A stretch of 64,000 nt of DNA from Cydia pomonella (Eukaryota; Arthropoda; Insecta; Lepidoptera; Tortricidae). Shown in pieces: positions 31,401-40,889 of the stretch (positions are counted from its first letter, which is position 1; each line of letters opens with the position of its first letter). Made by a program: the position numbers and the translations under genes. The stretch lies in contig NC_084707.1 of the NCBI RefSeq assembly GCF_033807575.1, forward strand, positions 18,276,550 to 18,340,549, written 5' to 3'. A model generated the notes under the pieces. It ran no database searches, was not told the DNA's origin, and saw nothing but the letters and a program-made list of their open reading frames with translations.

Positions 31401-34400
31401 TAGTTTCGGAAAAAAGTGGCTGTGACATAATCGGACAGACAGACGGACATGACGAATCTATAAGGGTTCCGTTTTTTGCCATTTGGCTATGGAACCCTAA
31501 AAACGAGTAAAACATTTTACATTCATCTGTATAAAGTAGGTGCTACACAGTAGGGCTAAGATGGTCGTCTCTTTATCATTTGTCACCATGCCTGTCACGT
31601 TCTAACAAGTATGTAAGCGTGAAAGTGACGGGCATACTGACAAGCGATAAAAATGGAACCATGATGCCACCGCAGAGTATAAATGTGAGATAATTTAATT
31701 GAGTTGTTCTGTAATGTTGCAGTCGGAGCTTGTCTGGGGATGAGGATGGTGTGCTGTGTGACACCATCTCACGCAAGACACTCTTCTATTTAATAGCAAC
31801 GCTGAATTCTGCCTTTCCAGATTATGATTTTTCAATGGCAAAGGTAACTAGCAATTTGATATATATTTATTTAGGGTTCATACCTGTTTTTTTTTCTGTT
31901 TTGGTCTGCCTTGCTGTTTCGTCAACCTTGATGTTTCCATAAATAGTTTAACACATTCCTTGTTAAAATGTATACTAGCCTGCAAAAATGTATTCTTTAT
32001 ACATGGACTGTTAGAGTTGAAAAAATAAAAGAATGTTTGTTATGAACAGAGCAGCGAGTTCAGTGCGGAGCCGTCGCTGAGCTGGGTGCAGGCGGCGGTG
32101 GACGGCGCACTGTCGCCGGTGGGCGGCGCGCGCTGGCGCGGGCTGCGCGCGGCGCTGTGGGCCGCCGTGGACGAGGAGGTGGCGCTGCCCGAGTGCCGCA
32201 TCTACAGCTACAGCCCCGACCTGGCCAGCGACCCCTTCGGCGAGCCCGGCTGCCTCTGGGTCTTCAACTACTTCTTCTACAACAAGAAGCTCAAACGGAT
32301 TGTCTTTTTTACATGCAGAGCTATGAGGTTTGTGAATTGTATTAAAATTATTATTTTTCACTCGATTAGTATTCTTAGCCTAAAGGGGGCAAGATTCGTG
32401 AGAATTAGGGAAAATTCAATGAACTCTTGTTCCGGCATTTTTAGTTTTATCGACTACAGAAATATAATTAAAAAGTATTTGGATCAGAGGGCCTAGCGTA
32501 TTTTCGTCGACAAGGTACCTTGTCATAAAAAGGTACTCGCGAAATTGATCACCAAAAGTAGCTAACCGTGTTGAATATTAACCTTTCGTTTTTTAGGGTT
32601 CCGTCAACGTATAGTCAACTATTATCGCCATTTCCTGTCTGTCCGAGGCTTTGCTCGGTGATCGTTAGTGCTAGAAAGCTGCAATTTCGCATGGAAATTC
32701 AATTTGTATGGATACCTATATACGAGGGTTGATTGAAAAATTCTCGGCCTGGCCAATTAAAAAAAAACTTTTTTCTTTTTCCTGCCGCCATTTTGAACTG
32801 TCTTCCCGCAAAATTTCAATTGGCGTCTATATTTAAAGCAATTTTACGGCATATTTAAAGTTACGTGTCGGTAGATATCGTGAAAATGGAGAAATTAGAG
32901 CAGCGTATTGTAATTAAATACCTGCATAAAAAAGGATTGACACCGAAGCAAATTTATGATGATATGCAAAGTACATTAGGGCAATCCTGTCCATCATATA
33001 CGATGGTGAAAAAATGGGCAGCTGAATTCAAGCGTGGACGAGATAGTATCGCAGATGACCCTCGTCCCGGGAGGCCAACAACGGTGACTAACACGGACAA
33101 TGTGGCAATTATATGCGAAATGATAATGAAAGATCGGCGATTAAAGGTGCGGGAAATAGCTGACATCGTAGGCATCTCTTATGAAAGAACTCAAAATATT
33201 ATAGTTAACGAATTAGGTTTTTCCAAGGTGTCGGCGAGATTGGTCCCGAGGCTTCTTTCAGTGGAACAAAAATCGCTCGCCGTACTAATTCACGTGAATG
33301 TCTAGACCTGTATGAAGCCGATATTCAAGACTTTTTGGACAGATTTGTAACTATGGACGAGACGTGGGTCCACCACTATACACCAGAGACCAAACAGCAA
33401 TCGAAGCAGTGGGTTCGTCCTGGATCTCCGCCTCCCAAAAAAGCCAAAGCAATTTTGTCGGCCAATAAAGTCATGGCATCTGTTTTCTGGGATGCAAAGG
33501 GAATAATAATGGTTGACTGTCTCCAGAGAGGTAAAACTATAAATTCCGACTATTATTGCGAGTTATTACGCAGATTACGCGAGACTCTGAAGATAAAAAG
33601 ACCTGGAATGTTGACAAACAAAGTTATCCTCCACCAGGACAATGCACGTGTTCACACGTCACTAAAATCGATGGCGGAGATTGCCAAATGTGGGTTATTG
33701 CCCCACCCACCCTATTCACCCGATTTAAGTAGCACCATCGGACTTTCATCTGTTCCCCAATTAAAAAAAAAACATATGGGTGGTATGAAATTTTCAAGCA
33801 ACGCCGAGGTCCAAGCCGAGGTGGATGCCTATTTTGAAGGTCTCGAGGAAAGCTTCTTCAAAAGTGGCGTAATGGCTCTGGAATCCAGATGGAACAAGTG
33901 CATTCAACTCGACGGGGGCTATGTAGAAAAATAAAAATAAATTAAAAAACCTCGGTTTTGTTTTTAATATTCAGGCCGCGAATTTTTCAATCCACCCTCG
34001 TAAATCAATAAATCCGACAACGTGGTAAAATAAAAGCTAAAAAAAATTTGATAGGGTACCATTGGATAGGTCTTTCAAAACAAATAGGAGCCCTCGGCGA
34101 ACATTTTATGGTGAGAAATAAATTTTTTCGGAAATATTTGCTCCGAAAGAAGAAATATGTGGGACACTCCCACTAGTTACCACCAAGTTGTTGCCAATGG
34201 TAACTACTGGCATTTTTTTTTTCCCACCTTTTACCAGTGGTGCTAACTAGTGTGTTTTTTTTCCAGTAGTTAAGGTGAGGTAGAGGAAGTGCGCCATGCC
34301 ACTCTAAGTGTTGTAGAATACTAGTAATATTAGTAGTATATAAGCAGTTTTCGATATATTCAAGGTAGGCGCACTTAGGCGGCATGGCGCGGTTCCCCTA

Positions 34401-35410
34401 CCTCACCTTACCACTCTTAACTTTTGAACCATGGATCCAAAAAATATGAAAATAATCGTGAAAATATAAATTAGTAAGGATATTCAATAAAAACTATAGC
34501 AAACATAATCAGTTAAACCTTTTTTGAATTATCGCGAGTAAGATGTCGCACAAAGCGCTGTGAAGGTACTCCCTAAACTTCCTTTTGCTTGTTATGTTCG
34601 TGATACTTACGAATAGCACTCGTTCAAAGCCTATTGTGACATGACATGCTCTTGGCCGGTTTTCATAAAACTGTCTATATTAAAGCGACCTGAAAAACTA
34701 TGACACATCCATTACATAATCAGAAATTAATCGCCATTATGCGGGTCCACACAGAGCGAGCATACGTGCGAGGCAATGTTCTCGCACAAAAACCGGTCAG
34801 TGTAGACGTGCCTCGGCCGAGGCAGCGCGCTCAGGCGAGGAAAACGCGCGCGCTGCCTCGGCCGAGGCACGTCTACACTGGCCGTTTTGTGCGCGAAGAA
34901 ATTGCCTCGCACGTACGTGCTCGCTCGCTGACTCTCTGTGGGCCCGCCTGTTTACTTTGAAAGCTGTAGGATAAGGGGCTACAATGTCTCAACTTAGGCA
35001 AGCCAGTAGGAATTGAGTTCTATGGATGCCTTGGGTGTAGGGCTGCACTCCGTCCGGGTTTTCCCGGATTTGTCCTAGTTTGGAGGCCGTCCGGGGGGGG
35101 TGTCAAGTGTCCGGGGAAAACCCGGACACTTTTCATGTAAGGAAGCACATTAAAACTACATGTAAAATTAAAGGTTCCGGGTTTGGCGAAATTCGAGATG
35201 GCAGCCCTACTTGGGTGCCAGTTAGTAGTACAGTCATACAGTTCGAACGTTTAGTAAGTTACAGCAATTGAGTCAATCTAATCACACACTCCATTTTGAT
35301 AAAATTTATGTGTCAGTCTTATTTATAAACGCATTTTTTTTCACAGCCCAGTTTGCGCGGTCGACTCTGGCGTTGATTTTGCTATGGACGAAGATGAGGA
35401 GTATAATTAA
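28246..35410 (+). CDS. Maf1: Maf1, repressor of RNA polymerase III transcription
   Basis: Four exons: 28246-28451, 31723-31843, 32050-32327, 35347-35410. GT-AG junctions in phases 2, 0 and 2 join to 669 bases, 222 residues plus stop. Maf1 binds the Pol III clamp and keeps it from Brf1/TFIIIB, lowering tRNA and 5S synthesis under stress or low TOR signalling (family knowledge). All conserved blocks are present: box A (MKLLESGRLEALSSALS, VESYSCKMAG), box B (SRKTLFYLIATLN, PDYDFS) and box C (YSYSPDLASDPFGE, LWVFNYFFYNKKLKRIVFF). The end is short and acidic (MDEDEEYN). Introns of 3.3, 0.2 and 3.0 kb hold SINEs, a mariner and MITEs. Exon 3 is strikingly GC-rich against its surroundings. The start is the only ATG that opens box A. 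Confidence 0.95.
28541..28974 (+). pseudogene. LINE ORF2 C-terminal tail fragment with flanking repeat
   Basis: 28744-28974 encodes RLRGHSLKLTRSQSSSNPRR followed by FLSNRVVKVWNSLPKSVISA, the typical end of CR1/L2-type ORF2. The 5' portion (28541-28743) is non-coding and homologous, inverted, to 17727-17990. It lies in Maf1 intron 1. Confidence 0.65.
29496..29590 (+). repeat. tRNA-like sequence, probably a SINE head
   Basis: GCCCGAGTGGCTCAGGCAC resembles an A box and CTGGTTCGATTCCAG a T-arm with B box. The acceptor stem pairs poorly, so it is a tRNA-derived repeat rather than a working tRNA gene. It is in Maf1 intron 1. Confidence 0.45.
29812..30083 (+). mobile_element. tRNA-derived SINE, copy 1
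   Basis: tRNA-related head (GGTGGCCGAGTGGATATGAC, B box GGTTCAAATCC), a conserved body (CAATGAGTTTTTCGGAACTT, GGTGAAGGAAAACATCGTGA) and an (ATT)n tail. Flanked by an 11-bp duplication ATTTATTATGT (29801-29811 and 30084-30094). Needs LINE machinery in trans. Confidence 0.92.
30568..31503 (+). repeat. Dispersed repeat family A, full copy with internal tandem units
   Basis: Starts AAGTGCGAGTCGGACTCGCC and ends CAGACAGACGGACATGACG ... GGAACCCTAAAAA. The interior contains three direct repeats of about 290 bp, each with CGCGCAAACTATTCA and, in most, a poly-G run (13 G near 30918). Located in Maf1 intron 1. Confidence 0.75.
31723..31843 (+). CDS. Maf1: Maf1 exon 2
   Basis: Acceptor ATGTTGCAG, donor AAG|GTAACT, phase 2 to 0. 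Encodes the serine linker RSLSGDEDGV (a likely phosphorylation region by homology) and box B. Confidence 0.93.
32050..32327 (+). CDS. Maf1: Maf1 exon 3
   Basis: Acceptor ATGAACAG, donor ATGAG|GTTTGT. Encodes EPSLSWVQAAVDGAL through the box C block to FFTCRAM. The first half is extremely GC-rich (alternating GCG/GGC codons). Confidence 0.93.
32723..34000 (+). mobile_element. Mariner copy (1,278 bp), inactive
   Basis: TIRs CGAGGGTTGATTGAAAAATT and its complement near 33978-34000; TA at 32721-32722 and 34001-34002. It lies in Maf1 intron 3 inside a family B repeat. A different family from the 4355 mariner, related to the fragments at 15770 and 16909. Confidence 0.92.
32886..33934 (+). pseudogene. 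Mariner transposase with two or more frameshifts
   Basis: The N-terminal part (MEKLEQRIVIKYLHKKGLTP ... GRPTTVTN ... VSARLVPRLL) is open to about 33300, where a frameshift intervenes. The C-terminal part has the first two catalytic D (VTMDETWVHHYT and LHQDNARVH) and PHPPYSPDL. A small insertion right after that motif puts the third catalytic D out of frame, and the frame returns about 12 codons later. No functional enzyme. Confidence 0.88.
34271..34410. mobile_element. MITE with inverted TAAGGTGAGGTAG ends
   Basis: 140 bp; TAAGGTGAGGTAGAGGAAGT at the left and its near complement at the right, both including CGCCATGCC. Lies in the family B repeat within Maf1 intron 3. Confidence 0.6.
34741..34947. 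mobile_element. GC-rich foldback element
   Basis: 207 bp that folds on itself almost completely: the inner arms GTAGACGTGCCTCGGCCGAG and complement are perfect around a short CGAGGAAAACGCG centre, and the outer arms GCGGGTCCACACAGAG pair with CTCTGTGGGCCCGC. Much GC-richer than the intron around it. Confidence 0.8.
35038..35209. mobile_element. hAT-type MITE, 8-bp duplication, in Maf1 last intron
   Basis: 172 bp with ends TAGGGCTGC...GCAGCCCTA and CTTGGGTG duplicated on both sides (35030-35037, 35210-35217). Inside are CCGGGTTTTCCCGG-type inverted motifs. It ends 137 bp before the last Maf1 exon. Confidence 0.9.
35347..35410 (+). CDS. Maf1: Maf1 exon 4 (last)
   Basis: Acceptor TTTTTTTTCACAG; encodes the end PVCAVDSGVDFAMDEDEEYN and TAA. 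Confidence 0.9.
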
Positions 35411-36416
35411 ATAATGGTTTTCAAAGTTGTTCAATGTTAATAAGTAAGATGTGCACCTCTTATGTAACTCCTAATTTAAAGATTTAAAATTAACATTACA
35501 CTTAATTTTATGAACACATGGGCAATTATTTTTGCAATGGATGCGTTTAAACTTAAAAACTAATTGCTTATTTTACGCATAAGTTAATTGTAACTAGACA
35601 AGTTGACGTACCTCGTATATTTGTAAAATTTTTTGAGAATTTAACGAAATACTGTAATATTTTCGGTTTAGTTTGGAAGTGGAATAAAATATTGATGGTG
35701 TTTTGTAGAAAAGGTTGTAGGTAGCCGTAGATTTATTTTCCGGAATCTTCTCTTTTATCAAACAGTCAAAATTATAATGTTTTTTATAAATGTGCTGTAA
35801 GTTTTAATATAGCTTTATAATGTTTTTATTTTAATTATACTTTATATGATCATATATGAAACTGCAAATGTTTCACTTAGGCGGTCTTCCGCAGTGCGAG
35901 TTGGACATGGCTATAGTCGTGCATAGCGTTGTCTCACCCGCACATCCAAGTGGCGTGCGGAAACCGCATCGGCGTAATAGCCAGTTATTATAATTTTCTT
36001 TGTAACTCCTTTTTTATGTCTGCGCTAAACGCTGTGAGCTGCGCGAGCCCCACCTAATAAGCTGTTATTTATAACACTTAGTGACCCCAGCGGCCCACCG
36101 CGAGTCGTTTATTCGAATTTATGACGTGACCTATATTAATGAAGTGTCAATTTAGTTAGCTCTTCAAGTGACAAAATAAATCACAATTAGAGTCGTTAGA
36201 CCACTGAAAACTCAAAACAACATTTGCAGCTCTCTCAGATTCCTAAAACTGGTGATTTCTACTGCCGTTGGCTCTTCTTCTTAAAAGTTTGCCGACCCCT
36301 TATCAAGGGCACGGGTTCTCAGGGCTTAGGGTAAGGTAGGGTTCCTAGGGAATGAATGAGACTCATTCTCATTCCTAGGGCTTTGCCATTGATCGTAAAC
36401 GGGTTCGCGACAAGTA
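35411..36416. other. Maf1 3' UTR and intergenic DNA
   Basis: The AT-rich 3' UTR is followed by intergenic sequence. No other gene seen; GCGGTCTTCCGCA and GTGCGGAAACCGCA near 35880-35965 form an imperfect inverted pair. Confidence 0.4.
35683..35688 (+). terminator. Candidate Maf1 polyadenylation signal
   Basis: AATAAA about 270 bases after the Maf1 stop, in an AT-rich 3' UTR. Confidence 0.5.
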
Positions 36417-36539
36417 CAGTCAGCGTCAAATACTCTGTAGCAGTCAAAGTGGCCAAATAGTTCGGTACATCATACTAAATATATGGTGTACCGAACTATT
36501 TGGCTACTTTGGTTGCTATAAAGTATTTGACGCTGACTG
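36417..36539. mobile_element. Palindromic TA MITE, 123-bp copy
   Basis: CAGTCAGCGTCAAATACTCT to its complement, TA at 36415-36416 and 36540-36541. Same family and length as the copies at 51141 and 52628. Confidence 0.9.
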
Positions 36540-36603
36540 TACCTATAACCAAACTTTTTTTTTATACAAATTAGTTTTCGTCTTGTGTTTCGCAGCATCT
36601 GTA

Positions 36604-36788
36604 CCCCTAGTGTAAATAAATTCGATTTCCAAACGTGACGTACGCGTTTGCGTTTAGTCTCATTTTGTATTGGATTTCGAAAGAGCGCGCCAAGCGGGAC
36701 GTTTTGGAACCTCAAAATCCTATACAAAATGAGACTTAACGCAAACGCGTTCGTCACGTTATGATGTCGATCAAAGTTACACTAGAGG
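36604..36788. mobile_element. TA-flanked MITE, CCCCTAGTGTAAA family, copy 2
   Basis: 185 bp, closely matching 12832-13012, with TA at 36602-36603 and 36789-36790. Confidence 0.8.
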
Positions 36789-37067
36789 TACTGGTATAAG
36801 TTGGTTCGGGGGGTAGAGTTTATGAAACCCTGTTCTATAGGACATACAAGCAAAAACTCACAGTTGAGTTTTGTAATTACATAAATAGGTTGAGGGCTCT
36901 CGTGGCTTGGATAAGTATATACGTTAGATTCAGATGAAACACATTGTTTTTTTAACTCGGTAACTTAAAACTGCATCCTGCAGGCTTATTCAGTCAGCGA
37001 GTGGCGCAGATAAATTTCAACTAAATGTGTTGTCGTAATAATTTGAATATGTACCTATTTTTCTATT

Positions 37068-37386
37068 TGGTGGCCTAGCGGTAAGAGCGTGCGACTTGCA
37101 AACCGGAAGTCGCGGGTTCAAACCCCGGCTCGTACCAATGAGTTTTTCGGAACTTATGTACGAAATATCATTTGATATTTACCAGTCGCTTTTCGGTGAA
37201 GGAAAACATCGTGAGTAAACCGGATTAATCCTAACAAGGCCTAGTTTACCCTCTGGGTTGGAAGGTTAGATGGCAGTCGCTTTCGTAAAAACTACTGCCT
37301 ACGCCAAATCTTGGGATTAGTTGTCAAGCGGACCCCAGGCTCCCATGAGCCGTGGCAAATGCCGGGACAACGCGAGGAAGAAGAAG
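37068..37386 (+). mobile_element. tRNA-derived SINE, copy 2
   Basis: The head GGTGGCCTAGCGGTAAGAGC and B box GGTTCAAACCC are tRNA-like; the body shares CAATGAGTTTTTCGGAACTT with copy 1 but the 3' half differs (GGACCCCAGGCTCCCATGAG). An 11-bp duplication ATTTTTCTATT flanks it (37057-37067 and 37387-37397). Confidence 0.92.
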
Positions 37387-37683
37387 ATTTTTCTATTATC
37401 TTTTCTCAATCATGCACGGAAATACCTACCGTAGGCTTACAACTCTCAAAACATTAATTTTAAAATTTAATGAATGTGCAATTTCTGCAATGGATTTTAT
37501 AGTTTTGACACGAGTTATAATTTCCATGTATTTTTTCGAGAAAAGCATTACAAACCTGGAAAGGAAGAGGTATTGCTTGACTAGTATATTAGGTAATTTT
37601 CTTCCAGGATCTTGCACCGCTCTACCTTGATTTTCATACCCTTCAAGCAATTCCTGACTTCCCGGCCGTTGCTATTCCTCAAA

Positions 37684-37985
37684 GGCTTAATTTCCTCCTT
37701 CGCTGACATCGGTCAAGCGTACGATTTACACAATTTTTGTATGGGCCACCCACCGCACAGCAACGGTGACGTCGTTCTCGGTCGTCAGCGCCGCGTGCGT
37801 CGGTGCGCTGGCGCGCTATACACCACAGATCGCGCGCTCAGTGCAAAGCTGACGGGTTGGCTATACACACATGCCGTCGTGAGCATCATGTGTTAATTTG
37901 TACGCTCGACCGATGTCAAAGTTGGAGAAAATGAAGGCTTTCTTTGTCATACGTGACCGATGTCAGCGTAGGAGGAAATCGGGCC
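37684..37985. mobile_element. MITE with about 35-bp inverted ends
   Basis: GGCTTAATTTCCTCCTTCGC at the left mirrors GCGTAGGAGGAAATCGGGCC at the right, both extending through GCTGACATCGGTCA. GC-rich interior without an ORF of note. Target duplication not resolved. Confidence 0.7.
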
Positions 37986-39223
37986 TAAGCATTGGTTTCG
38001 GTTGATGCCGTACTTGCCGCATTTAATTAAGTGGCATTTCTTCTCTTGCAATTACAATACTTAATTTTGTTTCATATTTTAAAACGGATCTCTGTTTTAA
38101 AATGGTTTCAAAACGCGAAAGTTTTAAATGTTAATTTTGGTTTCTATGTTAGTCGGTCTCTATTCAGTTTTACCTGCTGAAACATATGAATTTTAGGAGT
38201 AATTAAATTTATTTATAGTTACAGATATATCTGGTATAGGGTGTAGATTTAGGTGTGACATGTAAAATGTAAATTAAATAAGCTGAGTTCAGATCTCAAT
38301 TTTTCGTATCAAAATGTATATTTAATGTCAAAGTTTGGAACGAATATATATAACTACTACTTGGAAGTAGTACTTACTGTCGTTACAGTATAATCGAGTT
38401 ATAAATCTTAAAATAATTAGCGACAACCAAGAATGGTGTCTTTTTGAGATTTTATACTTGACTGTACATTTTGGTGTTAAAAACTTATTTTGGCTTTGGG
38501 ATGTGCATGGTGCTTGAATTAGAATCAATCTAATTTCTACATCTTGTACAATAAATGTGTCCTTATTTTTACTTTACAACCTTAGTTTGACGGCTTGAAT
38601 CAGTAGATTGCGGCCAAGTATAAGCTCGTTAAGACAGAAGCATATTTATTAGGGTTTTTGCCTCATAATTTGCCAAGAACGTACACACATTTGTATTTTG
38701 TTTGTGACGAGACTTGGCTTATGAACTTGAAGTATTAGAGTAATGTGGAAAGCGTAAACCATATTTTAAGTCACTTAGAAATCCGCCTATATTTTAGGGC
38801 GTCACTTTCAATATTGTTAGCGACATAATTACACATTTGATGAATTATACATTTTTTCCCGAAGTTGTTTATAATTTATTCCTAACTGTTGCGAATTAAC
38901 CCATCATCCATCTCATTGAAAAGTAAAATATTCAAATCAAAGCCTCCACCAAAGATCAAACCAAAAAAGTTTTCAACTGTACTTGATACTTTAAGAGGCC
39001 GGTATCGATTTTAGTCGCAAAAATGTCAAATTGATAGATTTAGTGCATGAAATTGTACACCTTTTGTTAACTATTAGAAATAACAAGTACTAGTTTTTTT
39101 AGCACGTCTTGCGTAAAGGACTGATTTTAAAGCTCTTATTTGTAAATTCCGTAAAGTTTGGACTGCTAAAACTGGTAATTTTGTATTACACATATCCTGT
39201 ACTTCAACATTAGTTAACTACAT
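37986..39223. other. Intergenic DNA without recognised genes
   Basis: AT-rich; no ORF with recognisable protein. Around 38990-39130 there may be an old dispersed repeat (TTAAGAGGCCGGTATCGATT). Confidence 0.35.
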
Positions 39224-39697
39224 TTTTAGGGTTCCGTAGTCAACTAGGAACCCTTATAGTTTCGCCATGTCTGTCTGTCTGTCCGAGGCTTTGCTCCGTG
39301 GTCGTTAGTCCTAGAAAGCTGAAATTTGGCATGGATATATAAATCAATAAATCCGACAAAGTCGTACATACAATAAAATCTAAAAATTAAATTTTTTTTA
39401 GGGTACCTCCCCTACTCGTGAAGTGGGGGTGAATTATTTTTTTTTGCTTCAACCCTACAGTGTGGGGTATCGTTGGAAAGGTCTTTAAAAACTAATAGGG
39501 GTCTTCAACAAACATTTTTTGATAACGTGAATATATTCGGAGATAATCGGTCAGAAAGCAAAAAAAAATGTGTCCCCTCAAACTTTTGAACCGTAGGTCC
39601 AAAAAATATGGAAAAAATCTTGGAAGTAGAGCTTAAGAAAGACATTAAATGAAAACTATAGCGGACATGATCAGTTTAGCTGTTTTTGAGTTATCCC
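39224..39697 (-). repeat. Dispersed repeat family B, 5'-truncated minus copy
   Basis: TTAGGGTTCCGTAGTCAACT at the left end, then CCGAGGCTTTGCTCCGTGG and the body of the repeat up to GCGGACATGATCAGTTTAGC. The rest is replaced by GC-rich sequence at about 39698. Confidence 0.7.
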
Positions 39698-39699
39698 GA

Positions 39700-40594
39700 G
39701 AGAGAAAGCGGGTTTTCGCACCCACCTACGCCAACGACGTCGCAGCCAGACGCCGATTTCGACGACGAGATCGCCGAAATCAAGGATGCCGCAACAACCG
39801 CTCCCGCCGACGGCTCCCCAAAGCCGTGACACTCGGCCGACGCAGCCCCTGGACGCACCTTCTCGCCGGTCCCGCGGGAAGCTCAGCTCCGACTTGCCCC
39901 TCTCGAGCTACTGGATCGGGATCGCATCCTAGTCGCTCGACTGGCGCAAACCATAAACCCACCCTGGAAACCACAAGAATTGCCCAGCATTCAAGAAGGC
40001 CTACAGATTATGGAAGGCCGGGAAATCTTACTTCTCGGCCCTGTCCCGCCCGGGACCTCTAACCAACGCCGCGATCGAGAAGCCCACGGTGGAAGAGTCG
40101 ACGCCATCAACCCTGATGGCGCCGGCAAACCCCCCCACCCAAAGGGGGATGTCAAGACCGCGGCAGGCGAGAGAGCCCGGGTCTCCGACGAAAAAGAAGC
40201 CAGTGCCCTCAGCCACCTCAATCCAGGCAGCGCCAGCTCTACCCTCCGCTGCACCTCCACCTTCGCCGCCAACGCCGGCTCCAGCCGCCAGAACCACGCC
40301 GTCCCCCGCTGAACAAGAGGTCGACGCACTGATCGCGCTCCTGGGCAGCCCGGACTGGCCCCGTCAGCCATTTTAGAAGAGAAGGAGAGACAACAACAAC
40401 AACAAAGCCATGATCGGCCTCCGGCCGACCATGGCCCAGAAGCCCTCGCCCTTTGTAACGGGCACAAGAAAGACCCGCCCGTCGTCACGGGCGGCGACCA
40501 GAAACCGCCAAAAATCCAGAAAGGATGGAAAGGCCACTCACACCAAAGCTACTTTGGTGCGAAAGAAGCAAGGATCGGTTGATGATTTTTTTTA
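39700..40594 (+). pseudogene. GC-rich broken ORF of unknown origin, ending in a PIP-box-like motif
   Basis: An isolated 0.9-kb GC-rich block in AT-rich DNA. Protein-like stretches can be followed through frames with at least two frameshifts and stops: an acidic start (DADFDDEIAEIKDAATT), LELLDRDRILVARLAQTINP, then AFKKAYRLWKAGKSYFSAL, a long proline/alanine-rich region (PSAAPPPSPPTPAPAA), a conserved-looking EVDALIALLGSPDW, and a lysine/arginine-rich end (TLVRKKQGSVDDFF). The last eight residues, QGSVDDFF (40569-40592), fit the PCNA-interacting consensus Qxx(I/L/M/V)xx(F/Y)(F/Y). I cannot assign a family; retrotransposon ORF1/gag or a transposase tail are possible. The block is joined to a truncated repeat on its left. 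Confidence 0.4.
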
Positions 40595-40889
40595 AACGCC
40601 TCTTCTCGTATAATTACCGGTGCCGCACGCTCGCGTCCTTAGTATCGCGGGAGCGCTTGTAGAGGTTAAGACCTATGTCGCTCGGCTGCGCGCCGACGCA
40701 TCAACTTGTTACGAAGTTATTTATCATTGTGTGCCTCGCACGACGTGTATATACAGAGTGGTATCACTCTACTGTGTGCGTGTAAACTGCGACCATCTGC
40801 GATTTGATCCTTGTGCTGCTTGTATTTGATTCTCTAATCTAAATTATAAGTATTATACTCCTAAAATTAACAGGGTAGATATGATGATA

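Larger units (their letters stand above)
32591..34664 (-). repeat. Dispersed repeat family B (minus), split by a mariner
   Basis: The 3' end (GGGTTCCGTCAACG ... CCGAGGCTTTGCTC) is at 32591-32722 and the rest at 34001-34664, ending CATGCTCTTGGCCGG. The mariner at 32723-34000 divides it at a TA. A further small MITE (34271-34410) is also inside. Confidence 0.75.

Noticed and set aside
32011..32361. Minus-strand 116-codon ORF opposite Maf1 exon 3
   Set aside because: A shadow of the GC-rich exon; composition is low-complexity and the plus strand is clearly Maf1.
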